Assembly (NCBI RefSeq): GCF_018991925.1
Contig: NW_024742338.1
Coordinates: 3,674,261-3,738,260, forward strand
Direction: 5' to 3'
Length of the DNA stretch: 64,000 nt
DNA from: Homarus americanus
Lineage: Eukaryota; Arthropoda; Malacostraca; Decapoda; Nephropidae
Below, piece by piece: positions 36,110 through 62,239 of the stretch. A program made the position numbers and the translations under genes. A model generated the notes under the pieces. That model worked only from the letters and a program-made list of their open reading frames with translations. It had not been told where the DNA came from and searched no databases. The stretch's first letter is position 1, and each line of letters starts with the position of its first letter.

Positions 36110-37699
36110 TTTGGAAAGTCATGATTTTGGAGGTAATGTCGAAAGTTGAATTATTTACTGTAAATACCCCTCTGAAAAATCTGCGAAGTCGCTGTATGTT
36201 GTCTGTTTGTTTACAACCGACCCACTCAGTCCAAACATACTCTCACGTCCACTAAAAACATAAAATTACACCATGACACTTCAACAAAGTTGTTTTCATT
36301 GGTACCGGATATCAAAATAAGAACTGTACTTTCTATTTAACATGGCGGGAGGTCCAGAGAGCGGAGCCTCCAGCTAGAAAGTTAGGTAAGGTTATGTAGC
36401 TTTAGTTGGTTGGTTAGTTCTATTATATCTCTTTGATATTTTCTCAAAATGAAAAATTTCCAAAGAAAATGAAGGTCAGATTTAAATGAAGCACACCATA
36501 ATACACCAGAAAAATGTATTTCCCTGTAAAAAACGAAGGGGGCATTAAAATGAATCTTTACCGAAACCATTGTCGTTGGTAGTGGGTCATAACTCCATAA
36601 ATAAATGTCAGTGACAAAAATAAAGGTCATTCTTTAAAACCATTATGAAAAACAAAAGAAAAACCCATTTTTGGTTATTTTCCCAGAATGGATATTGGTG
36701 AATCTTTACCCTGATAAATCATATAATGTAGAAAAAAAATATGTTAAAGTTGGTGTGAGACCGATACTGTCTACCAATATTTACCTTCACATTTACTGAA
36801 AGTACCCACAAAAAGAATGTTCCATAAATCACCTTAAGTTAATAAGCATCCAATGGTGTGGATAAACTAACATTAAAATCACTTTCCTTTACATTAAAAT
36901 ATGGCTATTACAGTATACACAAATACGTGAGGTGGAACTCAGGGTGTGAAGGTTCAATACTCTTATTTTACTTTATCTCGTTGGCCGCCGTATTCCAACG
37001 AGGTCTTTTATGTTATCTAATCTTCCTCCTTTATATTACTCACCACCACTATGAACGTGCAGTAATGAAAAGAAATAAGTGTTGATTCTCCCTTGTAAAT
37101 TGTGTTGACAGTCTCGGCGTTCAAACTCAACAGGACTTAAAATTTGTAAACAGACCGCAGCAGCCAATCAGCGTCGCCCGTAAGGAAGCGTTCGACTATA
37201 TAATCCGGATTCACCTTAAGATTTTAATATTTCCGAATTTGTGTATTTTTTGTTTAGTATTAGTACTTGTTATTTAGATAAACTTTAATGTTATTTATTT
37301 ATTTTATTTTTTAATTTAAATAGATAGATGGATAGTTTATTATTTAGTAAAATCGCCAATTCGCCATATACGTTCATATTTGTTCAGCATGTCCAAATAC
37401 AGTGCAGATACACAAACAATGGTAAACAGTAAATCAATTTTACCTAAAAAATAAATTGTCCTCAAATGTGATAAACACTGCCGGAAAATAAGTTCCTCAA
37501 TAAACCATTCATTACGTTAAATAACCCTTTGAGTCGGTCGGTTCTTTTGTTACTTTGTTTCAACCTTTATTGGTGTTGATACAGGATGAAACACGCACAT
37601 ATTTCTCACCAATGTCAACGGTTAGAACTTCGAATGTTATTCCTCCTGTAATAACACTGGATAGACCAACCACCCGAAAGGCTAGTAAGCTCGTGACGT
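36110..37699. other. Spacer upstream of SPC25
   Basis: Contains the presumed SPC25 promoter (minus strand). Open frames at 36382-36630 and 36858-37085 show no domain. No repeat family recognised. Confidence 0.5.
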
Positions 37700-38003
37700 T
37701 GTACTGGATTTCTCCCCTACAAACGCTGTTTGTCGCTGAGTAGCCGACCCCACGAATTCCACAGTGTGTGCCTCGTGGTCTGGGTCAACCAGCGCCGCCA
37801 TACATCACGGAGGTCAACTACTAAGCCACGCCTACTCCCCGCTATTTAAGACCTGACCTCGTGGTGATCGCTCTCTTTCTACCTACACCAACCAGCCAGC
37901 AACACCTCCTCCTCCTCCTGTCTGGCGGTCTTCGCTCCCGCGGGCGAGCATGGCGACCCACAAGCTGTCCTCCTCTGAGCGTCCTCACCAACCAGCTCTC
38001 TCT
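37700..38003 (+). mobile_element. Truncated LTR of the 27-28 kb family
   Basis: TGTACTGGATTTCTCCCC onward matches the minus strand of the 454-bp LTR at 27133-27586, including TATTTAAGACCTGACCTCG and the CAACCAGCCAGCAACACC block. It breaks off at CCAGCTCTCTCT, exactly where the hAT element begins. Confidence 0.8.
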
Positions 38004-38120
38004 CAGTGGCGTAGCTAGAGTGTGTGCCGCCCGGGGCGGCCCTTGAGTTTGCCGCCCCTCCCCCCCCGTGCCCCCACAAAAAATACATATTGCACAGTGA
38101 CTCACTCTTATATATATACA

Positions 38121-38206
<86 letters not shown>

Positions 38207-39176
38207 TAGTTTGTGTACCATTATAATATTACTGTACTTTCACATACTCAAATATAGTATGCTTTAAATACACCCCAAACATACTTAAACTTTATAAGTA
38301 ACAGTTAAACAAAAAGCAAAAACGACATATAGGATAGGGAAAAAAGTAAAAAAGTGTAAAAAAATTAGGACCATCTTTATTTCTGAAATTAAAACTACAA
38401 CTTTCTACAAAGTAACTTTTCTTGTTTTTTTGTTGGCAAATTCTTCAATGACATTGTCAAAAACTATTTCATCTGTCAATTGTCGCTCTATAGACAGTAT
38501 GGCAAGATTTCTCAACCGCAAGGTGCTCATAGTAGATCTTAAGTAATTCTTGATCAGTTTTAGTTTCGAAAAACTCCTCTCACAGGTAGCAACACTAACA
38601 GCAATTGTGAGGAAAATCCTCAGCATTATTGCTATATTTGGAACCGAGTTCCCAAGGTTATACTTTTGAATAAACTGCAAAAGTTCAAGGGGGCCTTCTT
38701 TCCACGTCTGTATTCTGTCTTTAATAGTTATAGCAGCAACAGTAACTGGTGGATTGGTCCGCTGTACATGAAGTGATATGACCCGAGACTGCATGGTTTT
38801 GTAGCTACTGGAGACGTTAATCCTTCTCTTTGTATCGGCGGCAAGTTAATCCTCGTCGTGTCTGACCTAACACCTGACCCACACCACATGAGCTCACTGG
38901 CGTACTTGTTTGAAGTTGTTTCCTTAATCCTCAACAGGTTACAGGTTGTGTGTGTGGGGGGGGAGCATAGCAAGGGTGTAGCTCATGACGTGGCCGTGAT
39001 GATGTGGGTCAGGTGTTAGGTCAGACACGACAAGGATTAACTTGCCGCCGATACAAAGGGATGGATTAACGTCTCCAGTAGCTGCAGATATGGGTGATGA
39101 GCAGACCCAAAAGTGCCGCCCCCCAAAAGTGCCGCCCGGGGCGGAGCCCCCCCGCCCCCCCCTAGCTACGCTAGTG
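38004..39176 (-). mobile_element. hAT transposon remnant
   Basis: Ends CAGTGGCGTAGCTAG (38004) and CTAGCTACGCTAGTG (to 39176) are imperfect inverted repeats, both followed inward by GCCGCCCGGGGCGG-type sequence. An open frame at 38794-38405 (minus) encodes the C-terminal hAT dimerisation region: VATCERSFSKLKLIKNYLRS, TMSTLRLRNLAILSIERQL. The catalytic part is gone. A (TA)n tract at 38124-38202 sits inside. An exact 8-bp target duplication is not visible. The family resembles ZMYM/THAP-type hAT transposases with a C-terminal dimerisation domain. Confidence 0.75.
38808..39085. repeat. 80-bp inverted repeat inside the hAT remnant
   Basis: CTACTGGAGACGTTAATCC and TCGGCGGCAAGTTAATCC with GTGTCTGACCTAACACCTG (38808-38885) recur as reverse complement at 39005-39085, with about 120 bp between. 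It can fold into a long hairpin. Confidence 0.85.
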
Positions 39177-39343
39177 AATTACTCTAGTTACAATAAAATC
39201 TCATACTTCACGGATGGAAGAGGCAGACTAGATACAGTACTGGTCAAAACAAAATGAAGAGAGAGATGTCGAAAAAAGAAAAATACGACTTAAACTACAA
39301 TAAAAAAAATTAAATTGGAAACTAATTTCCGACTTAAAACACG

Positions 39344-39347
<4 letters not shown>

Positions 39348-39423
<76 letters not shown>
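39348..39423. repeat. (TA)n microsatellite
   Basis: Pure TA tract; a further (AC)n tract lies at 39779-39808 within the next element. Confidence 0.9.
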
Positions 39424-39431
<8 letters not shown>

Positions 39432-39508
39432 TAGATAGACACAGATTTATTCGGTAAAATTATCATACAACTTTACATGAATTCATAAACAGACACAATT
39501 ATAGTACC

Positions 39509-39775
39509 CAGTGCTGGATTTAGACCTGTGGAGGCCCATGGGCAGCCTCTTTGTGGAGGCCCCCCTCATTATAACTACCCAAGAGGGTGGGGTGGCGAGT
39601 GAAGCGAGCCTAAACATCTGGGAGTTCCGGGGGGCGCTGTGAGCCCCCTGGGAAAATTTTGAAATTTGAACACTTCTTTGGAGAATTTTGAAGCCATATG
39701 CAGTTATATTGAGGAAATTAGAACATTGAGAAAATTTTAATTAACTGTATATTTATTGATAGTTTACAAATTCCC

Positions 39776-39811
<36 letters not shown>

Positions 39812-40488
39812 TGAGACATGACTGGAGTCATTCATGTGGTTTCAAGTCGACCAGCCCTGATATAGCTACTACGGCACATGTCAAAAATTTTCAGGAGACT
39901 TCACAGAAAAAAATATATTAGTTATTACAGGGAGATGATTCTTTGCATTATTAATCAGATAAACCTCTACTCAAATAATGGTTCTGTCCAAGAATGCATG
40001 TATAGGCTTCTTTAAGTCCAAGGTCAGATAGATTCACAATAAGTATTAACTCAACTATAAATAAAATTGAAGTTTTGCATCCAATAGTAAAACAAATATA
40101 CAATTTAATGAATTTGATAAAATTATAACAAAAGTATGAACATGTTGGAAAAAACAAGAATTTTAATAAAAATAACTGCCATCGGCCATGGATAATGGAT
40201 ATATGTTTGTGGAATTCTAAATATATTATTTGCAACACAAACAATAGCATTCATTAAAAATATACGGTTCATAGGAAAACCAGGTATTCATGAATTTCAA
40301 GGAGTAGCTAGCCTAATTTGTATCACGCTTCTTGCTGAACATAGTTTTACGTGATGGAATAGATGAACATGAATTTTAAAGAATGAAAATAAAAATAATC
40401 CAAATGAATAAACAAATAAATAAAATATTGTAATATGTGGAGGCCCCTGGGCAGCTGCCCACTTTGCCCACTCCTGAATCCGGCCCTG
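39509..40488. mobile_element. Non-autonomous hAT-like element
   Basis: The left end CAGTGCTGGATTTAGACCTG and the right end, whose complement reads CAGGGCCGGATTCAGGAGTG, are imperfect terminal inverted repeats. Both sides then share GGAGGCCC and GGGCAGC blocks. The 980-bp AT-rich interior has no transposase. Flanking 8-bp sequences (ATAGTACC and AACGTTAC) match only partly. Confidence 0.6.
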
Positions 40489-40489
40489 A

Positions 40490-41220
40490 ACGTTACTACT
40501 TGGCCACACCCCTTGTTCCTCTGGCTTCCAACACATTAGTATTTATGAGATCGTTTTTCTGCTCCAAATTTACAGGAAGAAGCTTAATAATTGGACTTGT
40601 TAATGAATGAATGTGGAACATATATATTAGGAAATAGATAAAATACTTGAATCGTTGGCAGCTTCTTGAGGCCTAAAACTTGTGCTTGGTGCTCACTTTA
40701 CGATGAGTTAAGTTAAGCGAAGACAAAATCCAGTTGAGTGACCGGTAGCCTATGCTAGGCTTAGAAAAAACAACAACGATGAGACCGTATATAAAATTGT
40801 GCCCAAATAAATAAGTACTTTGCCGTATCCTAATTAAGTTTAATGAATTTGTCTTGTGAGATTTTGCGATAAGCAAGGTTTGTGGCATTGGTGATAAGAA
40901 TCTAGCATATATAAAAATTTAATCTACAGAACAAAGTGCAGTTGATTGCAATAGACATTAATAATTAAAGCAAAATTTTTAACATAAAGAAAATTTAAAT
41001 ATTTTATTACGAAATACTTTTTTTTTTTTTTTTTTTACGGGGATTAGCCCACCCGGGCACAGGTCACTGACCCACATCGGGGCCTGGGGGGCGAAAATGT
41101 AATAATAATAATAATAAATAATAGTCATAATAATTCATAATAAATAAAATTTATGGAAAAAATAATAATAATAAAATAATAGTGATAATAATAATAACTG
41201 TAATAGTTATAATAGTAATG

Positions 41221-41254
<34 letters not shown>

Positions 41255-41890
41255 AGAACCATAAATAGAAAAATGAAAAAAGATCAAAAGTGAGAAACAA
41301 TATACAAGTACACATATGTATGTTGTGTTGTCAGTAGTAAGAGAAACAATTGAGACCCTGCAATTGTGTGTAAATGAGGCAGAAAGTCAGATCAGCAACC
41401 TGGCACTTGGTCATAATTTTTGTGATGCCATATGGCTATTTCCTGCAAGTAAACAAAAAGTCGGCAGTGGCAGAATATATATACAGTACGTATACCCGAT
41501 ATGATTTTCATAAGATGGTATTTCCCAGCCTTGGTAAATTTAGTCGGACGCGAAATTGGTTAAATAAAACTAGTAGTATTAACAGTACAAGGCTAGGACT
41601 AGGTGTGGAATTCTCATACTGTTGCTCAATAATAATGTTTTTCTATATAAGTTTTATTCCTATCTTCTTATGACTACTTAAGGGTAAAAAATTAAATATA
41701 ACAGTAAACAGGATAACTTAACATGAAATTTAGCTCCAGAAAAGATCACTCATGTAACATGAACACTCATGAGATGTGACTCATAGACGCTGTACAGGAT
41801 TAGCTGGGATACCTGGCGTTGCATCTTTAGTTACATAACCTAACCAATTTCAGTTCTTTATGTTAAAATGAGAATCAAGCCAAAACACAG
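40490..41890. other. Intergenic with AT-rich simple repeats
   Basis: No gene recognised. A poly(T) run at 41021-41036 followed by ACGGGGATTAGCCCACCCGG looks like the poly(A)-tailed 3' end of a minus-strand retroposon. (TAA)n-type repeats span 41099-41255. Confidence 0.5.
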
Positions 41891-41896
41891 ACACAC

Positions 41897-42230
41897 TTTT
41901 TACTTATTTTTATCCTCTTCACCACTGATCGGCTCGTTACACACTGTTGGCAAGTACTGGGCATGTACTGGCTTCTGAATGTATCTGTACCTGCTCCAGT
42001 GTTGGTCAAATCTGGTCTTGAAACAGCTCACACTCGGTGCCGTCACAACTCTCTCTGGCAGGCTGTTTCACGAGTTCACAACTCTCACCCCGAAAAAAGT
42101 TAACCCTCAGTTTTCTGGACTCTAAACTTCTTCGGGCTGTTTTTACCAATCCTCGAAGATTTTGCATCTGCCTGGGGACCAAGTTTTTAATTTCATTCGT
42201 CCACCCCGTCTCCGCCTTCCCCCGGCCTTC
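41897..42230 (-). mobile_element. LINE 3' fragment (62-64 kb family)
   Basis: TTTTATCCTCTTCACCACTG, GATCGGCTCG, CACTGTTGGCAAGTACTGGG and CACACTCGGTGCCGTCACAA match the 3' UTR and C-terminal coding end of the minus-strand LINE at 62240-64000. The copy is 5'-truncated, frame-broken and diverged towards 42230. Confidence 0.75.
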
Positions 42231-42737
42231 TTACTCTCAACTTTGTCCATAATATTCTCACTATTATCCCTTCATCTCTAATTATATGATCAAAGTATCA
42301 AATTTTTCTTATTTTATGATTTTCAAATATTTCTCTTGAAGTTTTCCCCACTATAAAATAACTACCTGAAAATAGAATTTCAGCTCTGCAGAAAAGTGTG
42401 GTTGTGCACAGGGGGACCCACTTTAAAGTAAGGTTTCCCCCCGCAATTATGAAGTTCGTAATTATTCTGAGTTTATCGAAATTTTTTTTAGCCTTTTATT
42501 TTAAATCAGGGGGGAGGGGGCGACCACAGGAGCCAAGCCCCCCAAATTTCACTTGCGGGGGAGTACAACACATAACACACGAGGGTTGATACAATGTTTG
42601 TTCCTGGTGAATGAAGATGTAAGAATGCACTTCACTGATTGACTTTAGCTAACCAAAAACAACGTCCGAACTATTTTGTCTGGTATTAAGTGAACATGTC
42701 TGCCAATGAACCGGTAGAGCAGCACTCATTAACCGTT

Positions 42738-58748
<16,011 letters not shown>

Positions 58749-58754
58749 GGTGGC

Positions 58755-59180
58755 GTTTGTTTATGTTAACGTTGTCCCTGTCGCCTCAAAAATTGTCACC
58801 GCACAATATTTGGACACCACTGGATCTCAATTATCTGTTTGAGACGAAAACTGACAAGATTTTCTTTTTCTTTACAACTTGGATCTCAAAGTCTGTCACT
58901 CTGAATGTACCATATTACACCACCCTCTTCCCCGTGCACACTTTCACTTATCAGACGTGTCTACTTGTACCACATTATCTTACCGTCTTTATAATTACAC
59001 AAATAAGATCGTGATCAATGTCAGTTGTTGTATGCCTTCACCACCACGTCATCAGTATGTTGTAACACCTGTACTGTGCACTGTAACTCGTCCCTCCATA
59101 CTGCCGCGCCTCGCCACACTGCCGCGCCTCGCCACACTGCCATAGGTGCCAGATCATAATAACGGTGAATAAAACTTAGT
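58755..59180. other. Upstream region of the fucosyltransferase gene
   Basis: Presumed promoter and 5' UTR on the minus strand. No clear TATA box is assigned. A short duplicate (CTGCCGCGCCTCGCCACA, twice) lies at 59101-59140. Confidence 0.45.
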
Positions 59181-59182
59181 TT

Positions 59183-59832
59183 TTACTTACTTTTATCCTC
59201 TTCACTACTGATTGGCTCGTTAGCCGCTTGGTTGATCGGTCACGTGTAGGGGTATCGAGATATTAATGTTGGAAGGAAACTCTAATGTGGTTTTCTTGTA
59301 TAATATATAAGTTATATGATAGACAGTCTGGTGCTGGAGGTGCCGTGTGGTGAGGAGCTGGTCAATAGAGACGTTCGGTGAGTAGCTTGGTGAAGGAGGT
59401 AGATGTGCAGGAGCTTCGTTAGAGAAGATGTTGCCTGTTGCTGGCCTCCTGATTGAATGAATGCTGGACAGCTAGGAGCTTGCTGGAGGAGATGTTGCTT
59501 GTTCAGGAAAATGGGCAGAATGAATCTCAATGGAGAGACAGAGCTTATATACACCCAGCAGCGGCCGCCAGTCCTCTATGAGTCATGTTGGGAAAACCCG
59601 AGAAGTAGCCGGTGACTAGTTCCGTTGCTAAGATACGGCGGGCATTGGAATGAGGATACGCTTGGTTGCTAGGGAAGACCTTAGCAGGTGGTGTGCAGCT
59701 ACGCAGTTTGTAGAGGAGACGTCCACTACACACGTCTCTGTCATGCACTGTTGGCAGGTACTGGGCATGTACTGCCATTCTGTTAAGCACTGTTGGTAGG
59801 TACTGGGCATGCACCGGCTCCTGAATGTACCT
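59183..59832 (-). mobile_element. LINE 3' fragment split by a solo LTR
   Basis: Both halves match the 3' end of the LINE at 62240-64000: TTTTATCCTCTTCACTACTG, GATTGGCTCG to GGTCACG on the left, and CACGTCTCTGTCATGCACTG to GCACCGGCTCCTGAATGTAC on the right (59731-59832). The right half contains an internal duplication of the TACTGGGCATG block. The LTR at 59245-59730 interrupts it. Confidence 0.78.
59245..59730 (-). mobile_element. Solo LTR with CACG target duplication
   Basis: A 486-bp insert beginning TGTAGGGG and ending CCACTACA sits inside a LINE fragment, flanked by CACG on both sides (59241-59244 and 59731-59734). On the minus strand it begins TGTAGTGGACGTCTCCTCT, like the LTR at 27-28 kb (TGTAGTGGATTTCTCCCCT), and has a GTATATAAG promoter-like box near 59545-59555. 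No interior or second LTR is present. Confidence 0.85.
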
Positions 59833-59834
59833 GA

Positions 59835-60830
59835 GCTTTCATTTTCACCATATACATATTCTGCATTAAAATAATTGCACTAGTCACTCGCTTAGTTAAA
59901 TATTCTGTAACAAAATTAAGAAAACAGGTTTTAACAATACAAAATATGGTAATATGAAACTGTCTTCCAGCAGTACAAAATTTAGACGTCACTCAGCTGG
60001 CCACAAACGTATCCCTTTAGGGGTTATATCGAGGGCCCGTTAGATGTGAAACCCCCATCTCACGGATTATATGGAGAGAAGTCCGTATCGAGGCTACACT
60101 GTAAATTAACTCCCAGTATATAATATATAAAAACTTCATACATTTAAGTTAATGAAAATATCACAATATTTTAGCGGAGAAAAACACGTGTTAAAATATT
60201 TAGTATATTTATGTTCAGACAAAATAATATTTTATACATAATATTATTCACGGACAAACACTATAACTCACACATATTTATACTTGGGCTAAATAGGCTA
60301 CACTGTACACCTTTGAACTAATGGCTTTATTCATAATAAGCGAAGGGTAATTTATCCAGTAATATCTTCTTAACGTGATAGCGTAATGTGCCAATATCAT
60401 CCAACTTATACAATACGGTTAATCATGTCACAAAAATAAGTTATACATTCCTTTACCATTATATATCTTCGTCAGTAAGTAAAAATATTCTTCACCTCAT
60501 ATACCACATAATGTTTTTGTATGTTAAAGCGCCCTCACAACAGAGCATAATAGAAAGATCATGTGAGTGTGTGTGCGTGTTAGTCATGTTTATGCAGATT
60601 GAACGCTTTTCTTTAGCCTTGTATAATGCCGCAAAAATTGACGCAATACATGTTAACCGAACGGCCTTAAGGTGTGATTATCCTAGCCACTACACGTTAT
60701 CCAAGGTTCGTTTTTTCCTCGTCCTCACACCTGGCTACCACCACTTACACCTGCACACCTGCATCTTGACATATACTGTACGTTCATACGCCTTGCATAC
60801 ATTCATACTGAGAGCTGGGTGATACTGAGA
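59835..60830. other. Intergenic, no gene seen
   Basis: AT-rich sequence without recognised repeats; the 144-codon open frame at 60388-60822 has no domain or coding bias I can support. Confidence 0.5.
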
Positions 60831-60832
60831 GC

Positions 60833-60949
60833 TTAGCGGGAGTCGGCCTTGTGACAGACGCCAACTTCGAACTCTTGATCTTTGTGTAGTTCGTCACGGA
60901 TCTCTTGAATAGGCTTCACCAGCGCGATAGGCACGTCATCATCACGTCG
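60833..60949 (-). CDS. Terminal exon of an unidentified gene
   Basis: On the minus strand a strong polypyrimidine tract and acceptor (TTCTACTTATCTTCCTCTG plus CCAG) precede a 117-bp open exon. It encodes RRDDDVPIALVKPIQEIRD and ELHKDQEFEVGVCHKADSR, then TAA at 60833-60835. Codon use is GC-rich and unlike the AT-rich surroundings, which supports real coding sequence. Upstream exons would lie above 60950 or beyond the window. I do not recognise the protein. It ends about 2.1 kb upstream of the fucosyltransferase start, on the same strand. Confidence 0.45.
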   Translation of the reverse strand, partial: RRDDDVPIALVKPIQEIRDELHKDQEFEVGVCHKADSR

Positions 60950-61230
60950 CTGGCAGAGGAAGATAAGTAGAAAGATTAAAAGATAGATATAATGATATGT
61001 AGATAGATAGATAGATAGATACTATTTGGAGCGAGTATAGGAAGAACAATTAAGAGTTTGTGGATATAATAGTTCCATATTTTTCCATTATGCTGAAGTA
61101 TTTTAATGCATTTTTCTTTCACTGTTTTCAAGCTTTTTATTCAGCTTAATGAAGGAGGATCAGCTGACCACATATAAAGGTATAGTTATTTTATATTTGG
61201 ACACACCTGTATACCTGACGACTGTGATTA
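60950..61230. other. Presumed intron or spacer
   Basis: AT-rich with a short (GATA)n tract near 60996-61020; nothing else recognised. Confidence 0.5.
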
Positions 61231-62175
61231 TTAACCCGTCGAGCGCTTAATCCCGTTGGGTGACCATCCACGACCAGCGCTATTTGTGGTAGTAGCGAGA
61301 TGCGCCTAGAGCTGCATTATCACCCCTTCCTTGCCTACTGGTATACAGTGCTGCTTCCCGGGCCATGTGAGTCATGCTCACTCCAGCCATCGAATCGAAT
61401 CGAAGGGTGAAGTAAAGTGTGAAGAGATCTTGATGTTGGTGCGTAGATTGGTGGTGCGGGAACTGGACTTGAAGAATGATGGTGGAATTTGGAGGGACTT
61501 GGGGTTGGTGGATAGTGCAAGAAGAAAGGCGAGGAAATTGGAAAGTAGTAGTAGGATGCTAGGTCTTGGGGCTCAACCCAAGTGCTTCTGTTTTCTCATG
61601 TTTGTGTTTCAGCTAATTTTCGTCTTGGGTGTTATATTTATGTTAGGTGTTTGTATGTTTAGCAAGTGTTGCAATTTTATGCCTTACATTTTCGGGTCTT
61701 GTGTCCTAGCCAATGTTGGGGAGTCAAGGGCAGGTACTTGTGTTCTGCATGAAAATACGTCACACGGCTCTAGCTCCAGGCTGACTGAGCCGGAATGCTC
61801 GCAACTCGCTGTCGAGTATGAGCCTACATCAGAGCTTACTCCAGATGATTTTTCTGAGTCTGATAATGACCCACTCTATGATCAGAATACTTCATCGTGT
61901 TGAAGTGGTGAGGGAGATGTTTCAGACGTACTGGCAAGAACACCATGTAACACCTCGTAATCCAGCTCGTGACACACCTCTCCGCCTCAGAGGTCGCCAC
62001 TTTCCTTCCACTTTACCACCAACACCTGGCAAGAAGAAAGCACAGAAGCAGTGTCCGTCTACTACAACACGCCACGAAGAGCGAAGAAGAGGAAGGATAC
62101 CCGTTAGTGCTGTAATGAGTGTAAAGTAGCACCATGGTTCAAGGACTATCACACTCTTCATAACTATTAGTGTAA
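61231..62175 (+). mobile_element. piggyBac-like element, internally deleted
   Basis: The left end is TTAA (61231-61234) followed by CCCGTCGAGCGC, the TTAA target and CCC-type terminus of piggyBac elements. An N-terminal acidic stretch (TPDDFSESDNDPLYDQ) ends at a stop near 61903. The C-terminal cysteine-rich tail follows in other frames: TPGKKKAQKQC, YNTPRRAKKRKDT, CCNECKV, WFKDYHTLHNY. The DDD catalytic core is absent. A hydrophobic stretch near 61590-61690 has no clear role. The right end (expected ...GGGTTAA) was not found; the next LINE begins about 60 bp on. Confidence 0.65.
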
Positions 62176-62239
62176 TAATATGATGTGACCCAGGCAGTGG
62201 CAGTGTTGCCAGGACACCTTCCGTAGTCTTCACCATTCA

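Noticed and set aside
36382..36630. 82-codon minus-strand open frame upstream of SPC25
   Set aside because: No domain, poor codon composition and no splice context.
38004..39176. Exact 8-bp target duplication of the hAT remnant
   Set aside because: Flanks CTCTCTCT and AATTACTC do not match, so no clean insertion is claimed.
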